Source of the DNA: Alkalihalobacillus sp. LMS39
Lineage (GTDB): Bacteria; Bacillota; Bacilli; Bacillales; Bacillaceae_F
DNA length: 64,000 nucleotides
Assembly (NCBI RefSeq): GCF_022812285.1
Contig: NZ_CP093300.1
Span: 2,170,001 to 2,234,000 of the forward strand
Reading direction: 5' to 3'
Of the stretch, positions 16,541 to 24,859 are shown in pieces. Below the pieces are notes generated by a model. It saw only the letters and a list, made by a program, of their open reading frames with translations, was not told where the DNA came from and made no database searches. Positions within the stretch are counted from its first letter, which is position 1; every line of letters begins with the position of its first letter. Made by a program: the position numbers and the translations under genes.

Positions 16541-17731
16541 ATGTGTGGATTTACCGGCTGGATCGATTGGAAAAAAGATTTACGCCAACATCAAACAACA
16601 GTAGAAAATATGGCAAAGACGTTATCGCTTCGTGGCCCAGATGATAGCAATGTATGGACATCACGCCATGCAGCGTTTGGTCATACACGGCTAGTCGTCG
16701 TAGACCCTAAAGGCGGAGTGCAGCCAATGACGAAAGAAGTGAATCAGCGTTCGTATACAATCGCCTATAATGGTGAGTTGTACAATACAGAAGATTTACG
16801 AAAAGAATTAGCTATTAGAGGATATACATTTAAAGGGCATTCGGATACGGAAGTATTACTTACGGCATATATTGAATGGGGATTTCATTGTCTAGAAAAA
16901 CTAAATGGGATTTTCGCCTTTGCAATTTGGAACGAAGAAGACGAAAGCTTATTATTAGCAAGAGATCGACTTGGAGTCAAACCGTTGTTTTATACTGTAC
17001 ACCATGGGCAACTTTTATTTGCTTCTGAAATGAAAGCTTTACTCGCTCATGAATCCGTTCGTCCGGTAGTGGATGAAACAGGTTTAGCAGAAGTGTTAGG
17101 ATTAGGCCCATCACGTTCACCGGGAAATGGTGTGTTTTCAGATATTGAAGAATTAAGACCGGCGCATATGATGCTTTATGACAGAAACGGCGCAAAGATT
17201 AGCCGATATTGGTCATTAAAAAGTGAAAAACATAGAGAAAATGTTGAGGAAACGGCAGAACATGTCCGTTATTTACTAACGGATACAGTGGAAAGACAAT
17301 TAGTAGCGGATGTCCCCGTCGGAACGTTTTTATCAGGTGGGGTCGATTCAAGTGCCTTAACCGCATTAGCAGCAGATGTGTTTAAGAAAAAAGGCCGTGG
17401 CACATTACGAACATATTCAGTTGATTATGCAGACAACGATAAATATTTTAAAGCGAATGACTTTCAACCTAACTCGGACGGCCCATGGATTAGAAAAATG
17501 GTCGATGATTTTGGCACGATTCATAACAACCATGTCATTACGATGGATGATCTAGCTGGATATTTGAAAAAAGCGGTGGAAGCTCGTGATTTACCAGGTA
17601 TGGCAGACATTGATTCCAGCTTACTATGGTTTTGTGAAAAAATAAAAGACGATGTAACTGTAGGATTATCTGGCGAATGTGCGGATGAAATTTTTGGTGG
17701 CTATCCATGGTTTCATAAGCCGGAAGGGTAA
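16541..17731 (+). CDS. asnO: Asparagine synthetase AsnO, N-terminal part, split by prophage
   Basis: The fragment encodes the class II glutaminase domain (Cys2 in MCGFTGW, which must be terminal and fixes the ATG at 16541) and most of the synthetase domain, including the ATP-binding SGGVDSS loop and GLSGECADEIFGGYPWF. The frame then enters the 16-bp attL core and stops at TAA 17731 after FHKPEG. Crossing the same core at attR continues in frame into the 3' part at 57983. The joined gene would encode 615 residues, close to Bacillus subtilis AsnO (about 614), which is made during sporulation. A weak SigE-like element (GTCACAT, 14 bases, AATAGAAT at 16459-16488) lies upstream. Confidence 0.92.
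   Translation: MCGFTGWIDWKKDLRQHQTTVENMAKTLSLRGPDDSNVWTSRHAAFGHTRLVVVDPKGGVQPMTKEVNQRSYTIAYNGELYNTEDLRKELAIRGYTFKGHSDTEVLLTAYIEWGFHCLEKLNGIFAFAIWNEEDESLLLARDRLGVKPLFYTVHHGQLLFASEMKALLAHESVRPVVDETGLAEVLGLGPSRSPGNGVFSDIEELRPAHMMLYDRNGAKISRYWSLKSEKHRENVEETAEHVRYLLTDTVERQLVADVPVGTFLSGGVDSSALTALAADVFKKKGRGTLRTYSVDYADNDKYFKANDFQPNSDGPWIRKMVDDFGTIHNNHVITMDDLAGYLKKAVEARDLPGMADIDSSLLWFCEKIKDDVTVGLSGECADEIFGGYPWFHKPEG
17711..17726 (+). other. attL core
   Basis: TTTCATAAGCCGGAAG is identical to 57967-57982. The preceding GGTGGCTATCCATGG belongs to asnO, and the following GGTAATGAAAC is phage DNA. The match ends on both sides at the next base. Confidence 0.92.
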
Positions 17732-17784
17732 TGAAACAAAAATACGGGTATTCTTACCTTGCTCCTGTTTTATAGGGAAGTGAC

Positions 17785-17826
17785 AATTAAAACAAAAAGC
17801 AGGAAAAGGTGCTTTTTGTTTTAATT
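17785..17826. terminator. Bidirectional terminator at prophage left end
   Basis: AATTAAAACAAAAAGC pairs perfectly with GCTTTTTGTTTTAATT, giving A/T-rich flanks on both strands. It overlaps the stop of the leftward gene and would also stop readthrough from the truncated asnO. Confidence 0.75.
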
Positions 17827-18333
17827 TTGTAAAGTGATATCACTAATTTTCCAATCATCTGACTTAGTAAGTTCAAATATCCAATTATCTTTGTAGCTGT
17901 TATTGTCATTGAAGGTGGATTTAAAAGAGACCGTAATAATTATTATATCATCTTCTAAGTATGAAAAGTCTAGAAATTCAACTAAAGAATTATCCCATGT
18001 CCAAGATATTAAACTATCATTAAAATATAAAGTGTTATTATTATATTCAGATTCTTCAATAAGATATTCTTTTCCCTCGGAATAGTCATTGCTATCTAAA
18101 AATTTTTTTATTGTATTAAATGCAACTGATATACTTTTTGTTTCGACGGAAACCGTTTTTTGTTTATATTCAAGAGATGAAATGGTTTCTTTTAGCTTCT
18201 TATTTTCATCTAGTACCGCTTCAATATCAATATCACTATAATTATAAAATTTTGCTTGGTCATCAATAATAAACAATGCTGCTACAATTAAACATAATGC
18301 AAGTATTGAAAATAATAGACTTTGTTTTTTCAT
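17821..18333 (-). CDS. Membrane-anchored hypothetical protein (prophage cargo)
   Basis: The 170-residue protein has one N-terminal membrane helix (SLLFSILALCLIVAALFII), then a short coiled coil (LDENKKLKETISSLEYK) and an acidic extracytoplasmic domain rich in Asn and aromatic residues. The ATG at 18333 with GGAGG upstream is chosen. It sits between attL and the secreted-protein gene, a place typical of genes expressed in the lysogen. The function is unknown. Confidence 0.65.
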   Translation of the reverse strand: MKKQSLLFSILALCLIVAALFIIDDQAKFYNYSDIDIEAVLDENKKLKETISSLEYKQKTVSVETKSISVAFNTIKKFLDSNDYSEGKEYLIEESEYNNNTLYFNDSLISWTWDNSLVEFLDFSYLEDDIIIITVSFKSTFNDNNSYKDNWIFELTKSDDWKISDITLQN

Positions 18334-18497
18334 CATAACCTCCATCAATCTGTTCTGACAATGTTAACATAAAAGGTTTTATATAAAAAGGTTATAAAAG
18401 GACTAACATACATTTGATGATATGTACCTATTTATATAAAAAATGGTAGATGTTAGAGTTATCGTTGTAAAAAAATAAAAAAAATGGAGGTTTTTGG

Positions 18498-19067
18498 ATG
18501 AAAAAAATGTTAGGTAGTACATTGTTTATGTTTGTTGTATTTTCGGTTTGTTTTGCGATTAACGCTGGGGCACAAAGTTTAGGCGGTGAGGAAACGGAAA
18601 TAGAGATTAAGTATTTTGAAGAACTATCAGAGGAAGAGAAGCAAAAAGTATTACAAGACATTAAAAATCTTGAAGATAAAGACGTAACGGATACTCCTAT
18701 AACAAGTATTACATCTAGCGATGAATTTATTGCGAATAATCAATTTACGCGTCCGATAATCTATAACTTTAATTTTACGGTTAGAGATAGATTGAAAAGC
18801 AAAACTTTCAGCAATAGCAACGTGGTAGGGGAGCACATAAGGGTAAATATGAATTTATTAGATTCACCAACTGTTGGTGTGCTTTTTATTTTATATAAAA
18901 GTAATGGGACAGCTGTAGGTCTGGAAAGCTTTAAAGGGGGAACTCTCTCAAATAGAACGTTTCGAAATGCGGGAAAAGGTAGTTTCTACTTTGTAGTAAC
19001 AGGTGATAGTTCTAGTATCGCCGCTCGAGGAAAGGGCACAATCCAATCCACAATTAGTGGATTTTAA
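18498..19067 (+). CDS. Secreted hypothetical protein (prophage cargo)
   Basis: The 189-residue protein has a clear signal peptide (residues 1-25, ending INAGAQS), an acidic helical stretch (YFEELSEEEKQKVLQDIKN), and a beta-rich C-terminal half. It is divergent from the membrane-anchored gene and convergent with the integrase. GGAGG precedes the ATG. A hairpin (19045-19065) overlaps the stop. Position suggests lysogenic conversion; no family is recognised. Confidence 0.65.
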   Translation: MKKMLGSTLFMFVVFSVCFAINAGAQSLGGEETEIEIKYFEELSEEEKQKVLQDIKNLEDKDVTDTPITSITSSDEFIANNQFTRPIIYNFNFTVRDRLKSKTFSNSNVVGEHIRVNMNLLDSPTVGVLFILYKSNGTAVGLESFKGGTLSNRTFRNAGKGSFYFVVTGDSSSIAARGKGTIQSTISGF

Positions 19068-19109
19068 GGTGGATTGAAGTAATATTTAATTGACTAAAGC
19101 AGGGTACAC

Positions 19110-20498
19110 CTACCTTAGCGAATACTCAAGCTTGATAGGTGTATGCCTGCCTTTTTCATGTCTAAAATAAACAATTTTTTCAAAGATGGTTTCAAGTAAT
19201 TCTTTTTGTGTTGGGGGATCTGCTTTGTGAAAATGCTCCACAATATCAGTAAGGTTTTTAATTTTTTCATACTTTGTATCTGGAGAGTCCATATCAAAAT
19301 CCATGTCCGCTAATGTTAAAAGTAATTCTTGTTCGCGTTCGTTTAATTTAACCGTTCGTGAATACAATTCATCTTTATCAAACGGACTGTTTTCGTCCAT
19401 GTACAAATCCAATAGTTTTTTCTTTTGGGTTGTTACGGTTTCAAGCTCTTCCTTTAATAAGAGCAATTCCTGTTCATCATTTTGTGGGTTTTTCACCATG
19501 GATAAGAAATAGTCTTTAGAGGTAATTAGCATATGTAATTCTTTAAGAATGATATCCACCAACTTTGATTCGCTCGCTGTTCGGAAGCATTTAGAACAAC
19601 GATAATAGACCTTTTGGTCACGCTTATCATAATTTCCATTCATACCATGTTCCTCACAGTGCCCACATTTTAATATACCAGTAAGCATCAATTTCCCCTT
19701 TCGAGAATCTGTCACTTGTTTGGATTTCATTTTTTTCTGTACTTGTCGGAATAATATTTCATTCACTATTGGCGGGTGAGTGTTGTATCTAACCTTATCA
19801 CCATACCGGAATACACCAATATACATATCATTCGTTAGGATTAGCCGAACAGAGGAGAAGCTCCAAGGTTTACCAGAACGTTTCGTTTTTATGCCTTTTT
19901 GGTTAAGCTTTTCAGCAATGGCCCGATAACCATAACCATCTGCATATAACTGAAACATCCACCGAACGATTTCTGCTTCCTCTTCTATAATCTCACAATT
20001 AAAATCAGTATCAAATTTATAACCAAATAATTCTTGAGCGCCAGGCTTTTTTCCTTCATCAACCATTTGTTCCAATCCGACTTTCACACGTTCGACTAAT
20101 TGCTCACGTTCCCATTGAGCGAGTGCTGCAACTAAGGTTACAAATAACCGTCCCATTGCCGTACTCGTATCATAAACCTCTGTTGCGGAACGAAAAGCAA
20201 CATTATGGTCCTCAAACTCTTTTAAAAGAGCGTACAAGTCAATAACTGAACGAGTTAACCTGTCCAACTTATAAACAAGTATAACATCAATTTCACCTTT
20301 TTTTATGTCTTTTAACATTTTTTGCATTTGAGGACGATTAATATTTTTTGCGCTCCATCCTTCTTCCACATACTCATGGCTCACATCCCAACCTTGAGAA
20401 GTTGCAAACGCACGTAACCGTTCCAATTGAGCGGAGATGGAAAAGCCTTCTTTTACTTGTTCATCCGTAGATACTCGAACATATATTGCACAAGTCAA
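19110..20498 (-). CDS. Large serine recombinase (prophage integrase)
   Basis: The 462-residue protein has the resolvase-type catalytic domain with Ser10 in YVRVSTDEQ and conserved arginines (YKLDRLTRS, WEREQLVER), a Recombinase domain, a zinc ribbon (CGHCEEHG and CSKC), and a coiled coil (about 330-400), as in phage integrases such as those of TP901-1 and A118. TTG 20498 is chosen as start because GGAAGGTGA lies 5 bases upstream. It lies 1.4 kb inside attL and should integrate the phage into asnO; excision would need a directionality factor. Confidence 0.93.
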   Translation of the reverse strand: MTCAIYVRVSTDEQVKEGFSISAQLERLRAFATSQGWDVSHEYVEEGWSAKNINRPQMQKMLKDIKKGEIDVILVYKLDRLTRSVIDLYALLKEFEDHNVAFRSATEVYDTSTAMGRLFVTLVAALAQWEREQLVERVKVGLEQMVDEGKKPGAQELFGYKFDTDFNCEIIEEEAEIVRWMFQLYADGYGYRAIAEKLNQKGIKTKRSGKPWSFSSVRLILTNDMYIGVFRYGDKVRYNTHPPIVNEILFRQVQKKMKSKQVTDSRKGKLMLTGILKCGHCEEHGMNGNYDKRDQKVYYRCSKCFRTASESKLVDIILKELHMLITSKDYFLSMVKNPQNDEQELLLLKEELETVTTQKKKLLDLYMDENSPFDKDELYSRTVKLNEREQELLLTLADMDFDMDSPDTKYEKIKNLTDIVEHFHKADPPTQKELLETIFEKIVYFRHEKGRHTPIKLEYSLR

Positions 20499-20550
20499 TG
20501 TAATCACCTTCCATATTCATAAATATGTGGACTAAGGACAAATATGAGGA

Positions 20551-20910
20551 CTAGCTAGACAGTTTATATACTCGCTCCATATTCATATGGAGAACTTCTT
20601 CAAGGTCGCTAATCATAATTAGAAAGTAATCAGCTTGTCCGATTAATTCGCCACAACGCCCTTTTAAGTTTAAGTCATCGACAACAGTAGGGATGTGGAT
20701 TTTGAATTGAGAAGGTTCAGGACCTTTTAATAATGCTGCTTGTGTGACAGAGACAAAGCTAAGACAATCATGAAAATCCTCTGAAAAGAATCTATCAACC
20801 GGGCCTTCGAGTATATATTCCTCATATTCTTTGCTAAATCTTACAGGAACCAATAACCACAAAGGTTGAAGTATTCCATTACTATCGTCGAAGTAAACGC
20901 GCAACGTCAT
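20551..20910 (-). CDS. Hypothetical protein, 119 aa, between ImmA and integrase
   Basis: The soluble mixed-fold protein contains IMISDLEEVLHMNMERVYK at its C-terminus and no recognised motif. The ATG at 20910 has GAGGAGAACC upstream. It overlaps the end of the ImmA gene by 29 bases, so the two are likely co-expressed. It could be a partner or regulator of the integrase, but that is only positional inference. Confidence 0.6.
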   Translation of the reverse strand: MTLRVYFDDSNGILQPLWLLVPVRFSKEYEEYILEGPVDRFFSEDFHDCLSFVSVTQAALLKGPEPSQFKIHIPTVVDDLNLKGRCGELIGQADYFLIMISDLEEVLHMNMERVYKLSS

Positions 20911-21502
20911 GATGTAGGTTCTCCTCTCCAACTTGATTGGCTAATTTTTTCAGAATATCAATAGTAGAGTCATAGACTTTACCAGGTTGTAATGACTTAC
21001 GACGATTTTTCTCATAATCATTTACGAATTGAACATGTTCATGGTGTCGTTTTCTTTCACGTTTAAATCCGTTGAAGCGTTCCTTGACCATATCCAACGG
21101 TAATTGAAACAACTCAGATAATTGAATAGGGGAGGTAGCTTGAGTTAAAGCTGGTTCAAAGATATGACGAGGCATTGCCGCATAGAGAGAAATCCAATAA
21201 GCTTGTTCCTCTTGTAACTTCTTAAAGTCCTTATGCATGCCTTTTTGAACTCCTGAATGCTCTAAGAAATGAGCAAGTTCGTGGAAGAAATCAGAGCGGA
21301 TATGTTCAATGGATTGGTCTTCATTAAGGAAGATGAACGCACAATTGTTATCATAAAGGCAAAAGCTTTTCTTTTTATGAAATGTAACCTTAATATTAAA
21401 ACAAGCCGCCATATTTTTAATGCTTAAATCTGAAATAGTAAGGATGTCTTTGTTTTTATATATTTTTATGAGTTTTTCTTCTCTAATTGTTGCAAATCTC
21501 AT
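20882..21502 (-). CDS. ImmA/IrrE-type zinc metallopeptidase
   Basis: The 206-residue protein has the zinc motif HELAH in SDFFHELAHFLEHSG and a downstream Glu (EEQAYWISLYAAMP), as in ImmA, the anti-repressor protease that cuts ImmR-type repressors in mobile elements. The ATG follows AGGAGGAATATC. Unusually it is not next to its presumed target: the repressor lies 2.8 kb away, beyond a four-gene cassette. A GAAC-N4-GTTC site lies 34 bases upstream of the start. Confidence 0.85.
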   Translation of the reverse strand: MRFATIREEKLIKIYKNKDILTISDLSIKNMAACFNIKVTFHKKKSFCLYDNNCAFIFLNEDQSIEHIRSDFFHELAHFLEHSGVQKGMHKDFKKLQEEQAYWISLYAAMPRHIFEPALTQATSPIQLSELFQLPLDMVKERFNGFKRERKRHHEHVQFVNDYEKNRRKSLQPGKVYDSTIDILKKLANQVGEENLHHDVARLLRR

Positions 21503-21535
21503 GATATTCCTCCTGGTCCTTTTTATTTATTATAA

Positions 21536-21547
21536 GAACAAATGTTC
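21536..21547 (-). promoter_or_regulatory. LexA-like box upstream of immA
   Basis: GAACAAATGTTC has the GAAC-N4-GTTC core of Bacillus LexA sites and lies 34 bases before the ImmA start. It could link ImmA expression directly to SOS. The match to the full consensus is partial (about 12 of 14). Confidence 0.5.
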
Positions 21548-21553
21548 GTTTTG

Positions 21554-21586
21554 TAAATAAAAAGAAAAAGCCCAATAATTGGGCCA
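21554..21586 (-). terminator. Terminator of the four-gene cassette
   Basis: On the minus strand GGCCCAAT pairs with ATTGGGC, followed by TTTTTCTTTTT. It separates the 21588-24258 cassette from immA. Confidence 0.75.
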
Positions 21587-21587
21587 A

Positions 21588-22271
21588 CTACGTTTCTGAT
21601 TTTTTCTTTTTTCTATGTTCCAGTAATTTACTTATTTCTTCAGCACGAGTTTGAGATTGTTTATTTTTTTCGATTTCCAAATACTTTTCAAGGTCATGTA
21701 GTATTCTGTCAAACCTAGCCTGTTCCTGTTCAACTTTTTGAACGTTATTTAAATAAAAGCCGATATCGCGATTTAAAATTATATAGATTAATAATCCGAA
21801 TCTTAAAGCACTTAATAACATATAGGTTAATAATAAAAGACTTATAACAGAGAAATACCAACCATAATCAAACATGAAACCTGCAGTCAAGGAAAAAAGT
21901 ACATATGCAAATGAAGCCAAAAATGCATTTCGTATATACCTTAATAAATTTGTGAATTGTTCTCTCTCTAACCTAGAAAGTGCTGATTTAACAGAGAGAG
22001 TAGCTAATAAAGTAAAGGCAGTAAAATAAATACCAATGAAAATGGCAGCTAGGGTTATTAAGGTGCCATCGCTTTCTATAAGTGCTTCTGATAAATCTTT
22101 TATTAGAAATCGATTAAGTTCACTAATTAATACTATATTATCGCTATAACCTAATAAACTAATTGTTTTAAGGATTGAAACAAACAAAAATAGAAGAACC
22201 ATTACGATTAAAATAAAACGATTTTCCAAAAATAAATAAATCTTATCAATAAGTTTCATTTTTTTATCCAT
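21588..22271 (-). CDS. Four-TM membrane protein of lysogeny-module cassette
   Basis: The 227-residue protein has four predicted membrane helices (about residues 18-40, 68-90, 110-132, 136-165) and a charged cytoplasmic helical tail (about 175-227). AGGAGGTCCC precedes the ATG. It is the last gene of a leftward run of four genes lying between repressor and ImmA. No family is recognised. The position and the membrane-plus-soluble pairing suggest superinfection exclusion or defence. Confidence 0.65.
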   Translation of the reverse strand: MDKKMKLIDKIYLFLENRFILIVMVLLFLFVSILKTISLLGYSDNIVLISELNRFLIKDLSEALIESDGTLITLAAIFIGIYFTAFTLLATLSVKSALSRLEREQFTNLLRYIRNAFLASFAYVLFSLTAGFMFDYGWYFSVISLLLLTYMLLSALRFGLLIYIILNRDIGFYLNNVQKVEQEQARFDRILHDLEKYLEIEKNKQSQTRAEEISKLLEHRKKKKSET

Positions 22272-22327
22272 GAATGGGACCTCCTATTTTTACATATTAT
22301 CCTAAAAGGATGATTAAGAAAAGGAAA

Positions 22328-23314
22328 TCACTCTGTTTCATCCCAATTGTTAGGTCTAATAACTGGAAGGTCTGCTGCGATAAGTTCTGTAACTTGGTTT
22401 CGCCACTCGCTATTTGCTAAACGATTTGATTGCTCATAATAGTATTTAGAAATTCCTATACCGACCGATTCAAATGCTGTTGAATTATTATTCTCTAAAA
22501 TTACCTTTTTTAATAAACCATCATTTTTAAGGTCTGCCGTAGTAACTTTTCTGGTATTTGGATTATAATATTTAACCTTTACTGAAGCAAATATATCACT
22601 TTGAAGGTCAAGGACCTGTAACAAAGAAATTAAGCTATCAAACTCCATAGGATTAGATCTATGCCTTCCTTGACCTAAAGAAAGTGTTGCAACATTTGCT
22701 CCTAGTTCTCTGTAAGCTTGATAGGACTCATGTAATATTCTATAGGAGATTGATTGAGGATTCATTTCTTCTCCAGTGAAGAGACCAACATCGGTTGAAA
22801 GGAGATCTAATTTTATTTCTATATTACGAATATCTCCAGAGCTTCGAATTTCTCTAAATGATGCTGGTGTTTCAATAGGAATTAGTTCAAACTGCCAAGC
22901 CTCACCTTGGACCTTAGGGAGAAAAGAGTTTAAATATTGTTCAATGTGCATAGGTCTGGCTCCGAAATGATTGTATTCAATAATTGCTAAATGGTAAGTT
23001 GGTATAAACATACAAGTAGTTAATTCCAAGACATCCCCAGTAATTTCGGCCCTTTCATCTCGCCCTCTAGTACCAACAAAAGGCTTTTTATCTCTATAAT
23101 TGGCAAAACCAACAATTCGGTCAAGTGAGTTATTATTTGGGTTTTGGTTGGGCATAAACATATCAATCAATGAGTAAGAACCATATTTATTTTCTATAAA
23201 ACGAACATTTTCTTCTAATGATATTACGCCATCTAAAAAATCTGAAATGGATACATTTGTTCTATCTCCATTTTTGGATAAAAAACAATTAAAAAATTGT
23301 ACTGTTGTAGGCAT
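22328..23314 (-). CDS. Hypothetical 328-aa protein of lysogeny-module cassette
   Basis: The soluble protein starts MPTTVQFFNCFLSKNGDR. It contains an ELTTCMFIPTYHLAIIEYNH strand region, a YLNSFLP segment, and SFREIRSSGDIRNIEIKLDL. It may resemble DUF6731-type proteins, but I am not certain. GGAGG precedes the start. It lies upstream of a four-TM protein, with which it could form a sensor-effector pair. No catalytic motif is evident. Confidence 0.65.
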   Translation of the reverse strand: MPTTVQFFNCFLSKNGDRTNVSISDFLDGVISLEENVRFIENKYGSYSLIDMFMPNQNPNNNSLDRIVGFANYRDKKPFVGTRGRDERAEITGDVLELTTCMFIPTYHLAIIEYNHFGARPMHIEQYLNSFLPKVQGEAWQFELIPIETPASFREIRSSGDIRNIEIKLDLLSTDVGLFTGEEMNPQSISYRILHESYQAYRELGANVATLSLGQGRHRSNPMEFDSLISLLQVLDLQSDIFASVKVKYYNPNTRKVTTADLKNDGLLKKVILENNNSTAFESVGIGISKYYYEQSNRLANSEWRNQVTELIAADLPVIRPNNWDETE

Positions 23315-23392
23315 TATTAACCCTCCTATTAATTTGCGATATAAGAATTAATGGTATATGGCTATTAGTAAACAACAATTTTAAATAAAATT

Positions 23393-23815
23393 TTAATCTT
23401 CATCCATTAAAATAGACTCCATATGTTTTGACTTTAATATCCTTACTGGGTCCCCTAAGTTGATTATTAAATCGCTACCTTCACTGTATCCACCAGAAAC
23501 TTGTTTAGTATTAATATTGAGAGCCTTAACATCGTAATTACCGAGCATTTTAGACATTGTAACACCTACATTTGCAATAGGACTAGACAAATACTCAGCA
23601 GTTTTACATAATGAAAAATTTTTATAGACGTTTATTATTTTAATTTTCCCTTTTATTAAATCTAAAGTGCCAAGAGGTTCATTAGTATCAGGATCCTTTA
23701 TTTCTTCCCCTATTTGATAGATTTCAAGTAAGTCCCCAATGTTAGCACCGTCAATGGCTCCAACATTAACTACTACCATGTATTCATCGATAATTTTAAT
23801 GATTTTATAACTCAT
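23393..23815 (-). CDS. Beta-rich protein resembling FlgT C-terminal domains
   Basis: The 140-residue protein has a repeated beta pattern: VVVNVGAIDGANIGDLLEIY, then EIKDPDTNEPLGTLD, then GKIKIINVYKNFSLCK. This looks like the small barrel of FlgT_C-type domains (Gly-rich turn followed by DPxTxExLG). The ATG overlaps the upstream stop (ATGA), giving translational coupling to the membrane coiled-coil gene. The function is unknown. Confidence 0.6.
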   Translation of the reverse strand: MSYKIIKIIDEYMVVVNVGAIDGANIGDLLEIYQIGEEIKDPDTNEPLGTLDLIKGKIKIINVYKNFSLCKTAEYLSSPIANVGVTMSKMLGNYDVKALNINTKQVSGGYSEGSDLIINLGDPVRILKSKHMESILMDED

Positions 23816-24258
23816 TCATCAACACTTCCTTCTATGCTATGTTCTACAGTATATTTCAACTTTTGTAACAACTCCTTTTCTGCTTTGGTTGTTGGATTTG
23901 AAGACTCGACTAACATTTTAACAACATGTGTTACTTGCTTATGTTGGTTTAATTCGTTTATATTTTTTGTATATGCTTTTGATGTATTGTCAAAACTTGA
24001 TTGTAATGTTTTTAAATCGGTGCTAACTTGGTTTTTTTCTTCATTTGCATTAGCTAGTTCTCTTGACAATGTTCGTTTGTCTTTAAATATCCGATAGCAA
24101 GTTAATAACAAAAATAATACCATTCCAGATAAAAACACCAAATATGTATTGTTAACAGAATTGGTTTTAAGATATGTATAAATGGTTCCTATCGATACAA
24201 TGAGTGATAAAGTAGTAGTAAATCTATTAAATATATAACTAGAAAAGTTTTCATTCAT
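23812..24258 (-). CDS. Two-TM coiled-coil protein of lysogeny-module cassette
   Basis: The 148-residue protein has two membrane helices near the N-terminus (about 14-32 and 38-58), then a long coiled coil (ELANANEEKNQVSTDLKTLQ). The ATG at 24258 follows AGGTG; the in-frame GTG at 24267 is less likely. It is the first gene of the leftward cassette just downstream of the repressor, so it may be expressed in the lysogen. Confidence 0.6.
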   Translation of the reverse strand: MNENFSSYIFNRFTTTLSLIVSIGTIYTYLKTNSVNNTYLVFLSGMVLFLLLTCYRIFKDKRTLSRELANANEEKNQVSTDLKTLQSSFDNTSKAYTKNINELNQHKQVTHVVKMLVESSNPTTKAEKELLQKLKYTVEHSIEGSVDE

Positions 24259-24290
24259 AATAAACACCTAATTTATAATTGTTTTAATAG

Positions 24291-24326
24291 ACGAGACACC
24301 CATTCAAGTTATGAGTGTCTCGTTGT
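24291..24326 (-). terminator. Hairpin downstream of repressor
   Basis: ACGAGACACTCA pairs with a near-complement ending GGTGTCTCGT. There is no good T run on the minus strand, so it may only attenuate readthrough into the four-gene cassette. Confidence 0.45.
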
Positions 24327-24670
24327 CATTTATCACCTTGTTGAAATCTCTTCCGCCACTCGCGGAACTGCTTAAGTTGTTCTTCTAAGAACTCTTCTTC
24401 CTCATCAGTTAAATTTTCTCCACCATCACGGAATGCGATACTGATTGGCGATTCAAATTCATCTTTATTTGGAACATCTGACAATCCATATAAATAATCT
24501 GTTGTACAATCAAGAATTTCAGCGATTTTCTTAATTGTTTTTGCGTCAGGTTCGTTCCTCCCAGTTTCGTAATGACCATACCCTTGCCGAGTAATCCCAA
24601 GTTTATAAGCCATTTCTTCTTGGTTTAGTCCCTTAACTTGGCGACGTTGTTTCAAACGTATATTAAACAT
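24326..24670 (-). CDS. Xre-type phage repressor (ImmR-like)
   Basis: The 114-residue protein has an N-terminal HTH (LNQEEMAYKLGITRQGYGHY, residues 15-34) and an acidic C-terminal tail. It is transcribed leftward from the operator region and divergent from the Cro-like gene. ImmA, encoded in the same module, would be expected to cleave it. It should bind the 15-bp operators between the two divergent genes. Confidence 0.85.
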   Translation of the reverse strand: MFNIRLKQRRQVKGLNQEEMAYKLGITRQGYGHYETGRNEPDAKTIKKIAEILDCTTDYLYGLSDVPNKDEFESPISIAFRDGGENLTDEEEEFLEEQLKQFREWRKRFQQGDK

Positions 24671-24718
24671 AAAAATTTCCCCTCAAATCGGAGTATTTCT
24701 GAATACTTCAATACGTTA

Positions 24719-24841
24719 ATTATATAGCAACTTTTTGTTGCGAGGAATAAAAGCTACAAAAAATTGCTTTTACTGTAATAAAAGCATTGACAGCTACATT
24801 TTGTTGCGTATAATAAAACTTATAGAGCAACGTTTTGTAGC
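24719..24841. promoter_or_regulatory. Lysis/lysogeny switch: four operators and divergent promoters
   Basis: Four 15-bp sites of the form GCWAC-N5-RTWGC lie at 24727-24741, 24753-24767, 24793-24807 and 24827-24841. The third fills the spacer between TTGACA (24787-24792) and TATAAT (24809-24814) of the rightward promoter. The first lies upstream of the leftward -10 (TATAAT on the minus strand, 24724-24719). Repressor bound at the third site would block lytic transcription. Confidence 0.85.
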
Positions 24842-24859
24842 GGTAAGGAGGTGAATGAT

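Noticed and set aside
21588-23314. Direct identification of the 4-TM and 328-aa pair as Kiwa (KwaA/KwaB)
   Set aside because: Only the layout is similar. I cannot recall or verify sequence motifs that support the match.
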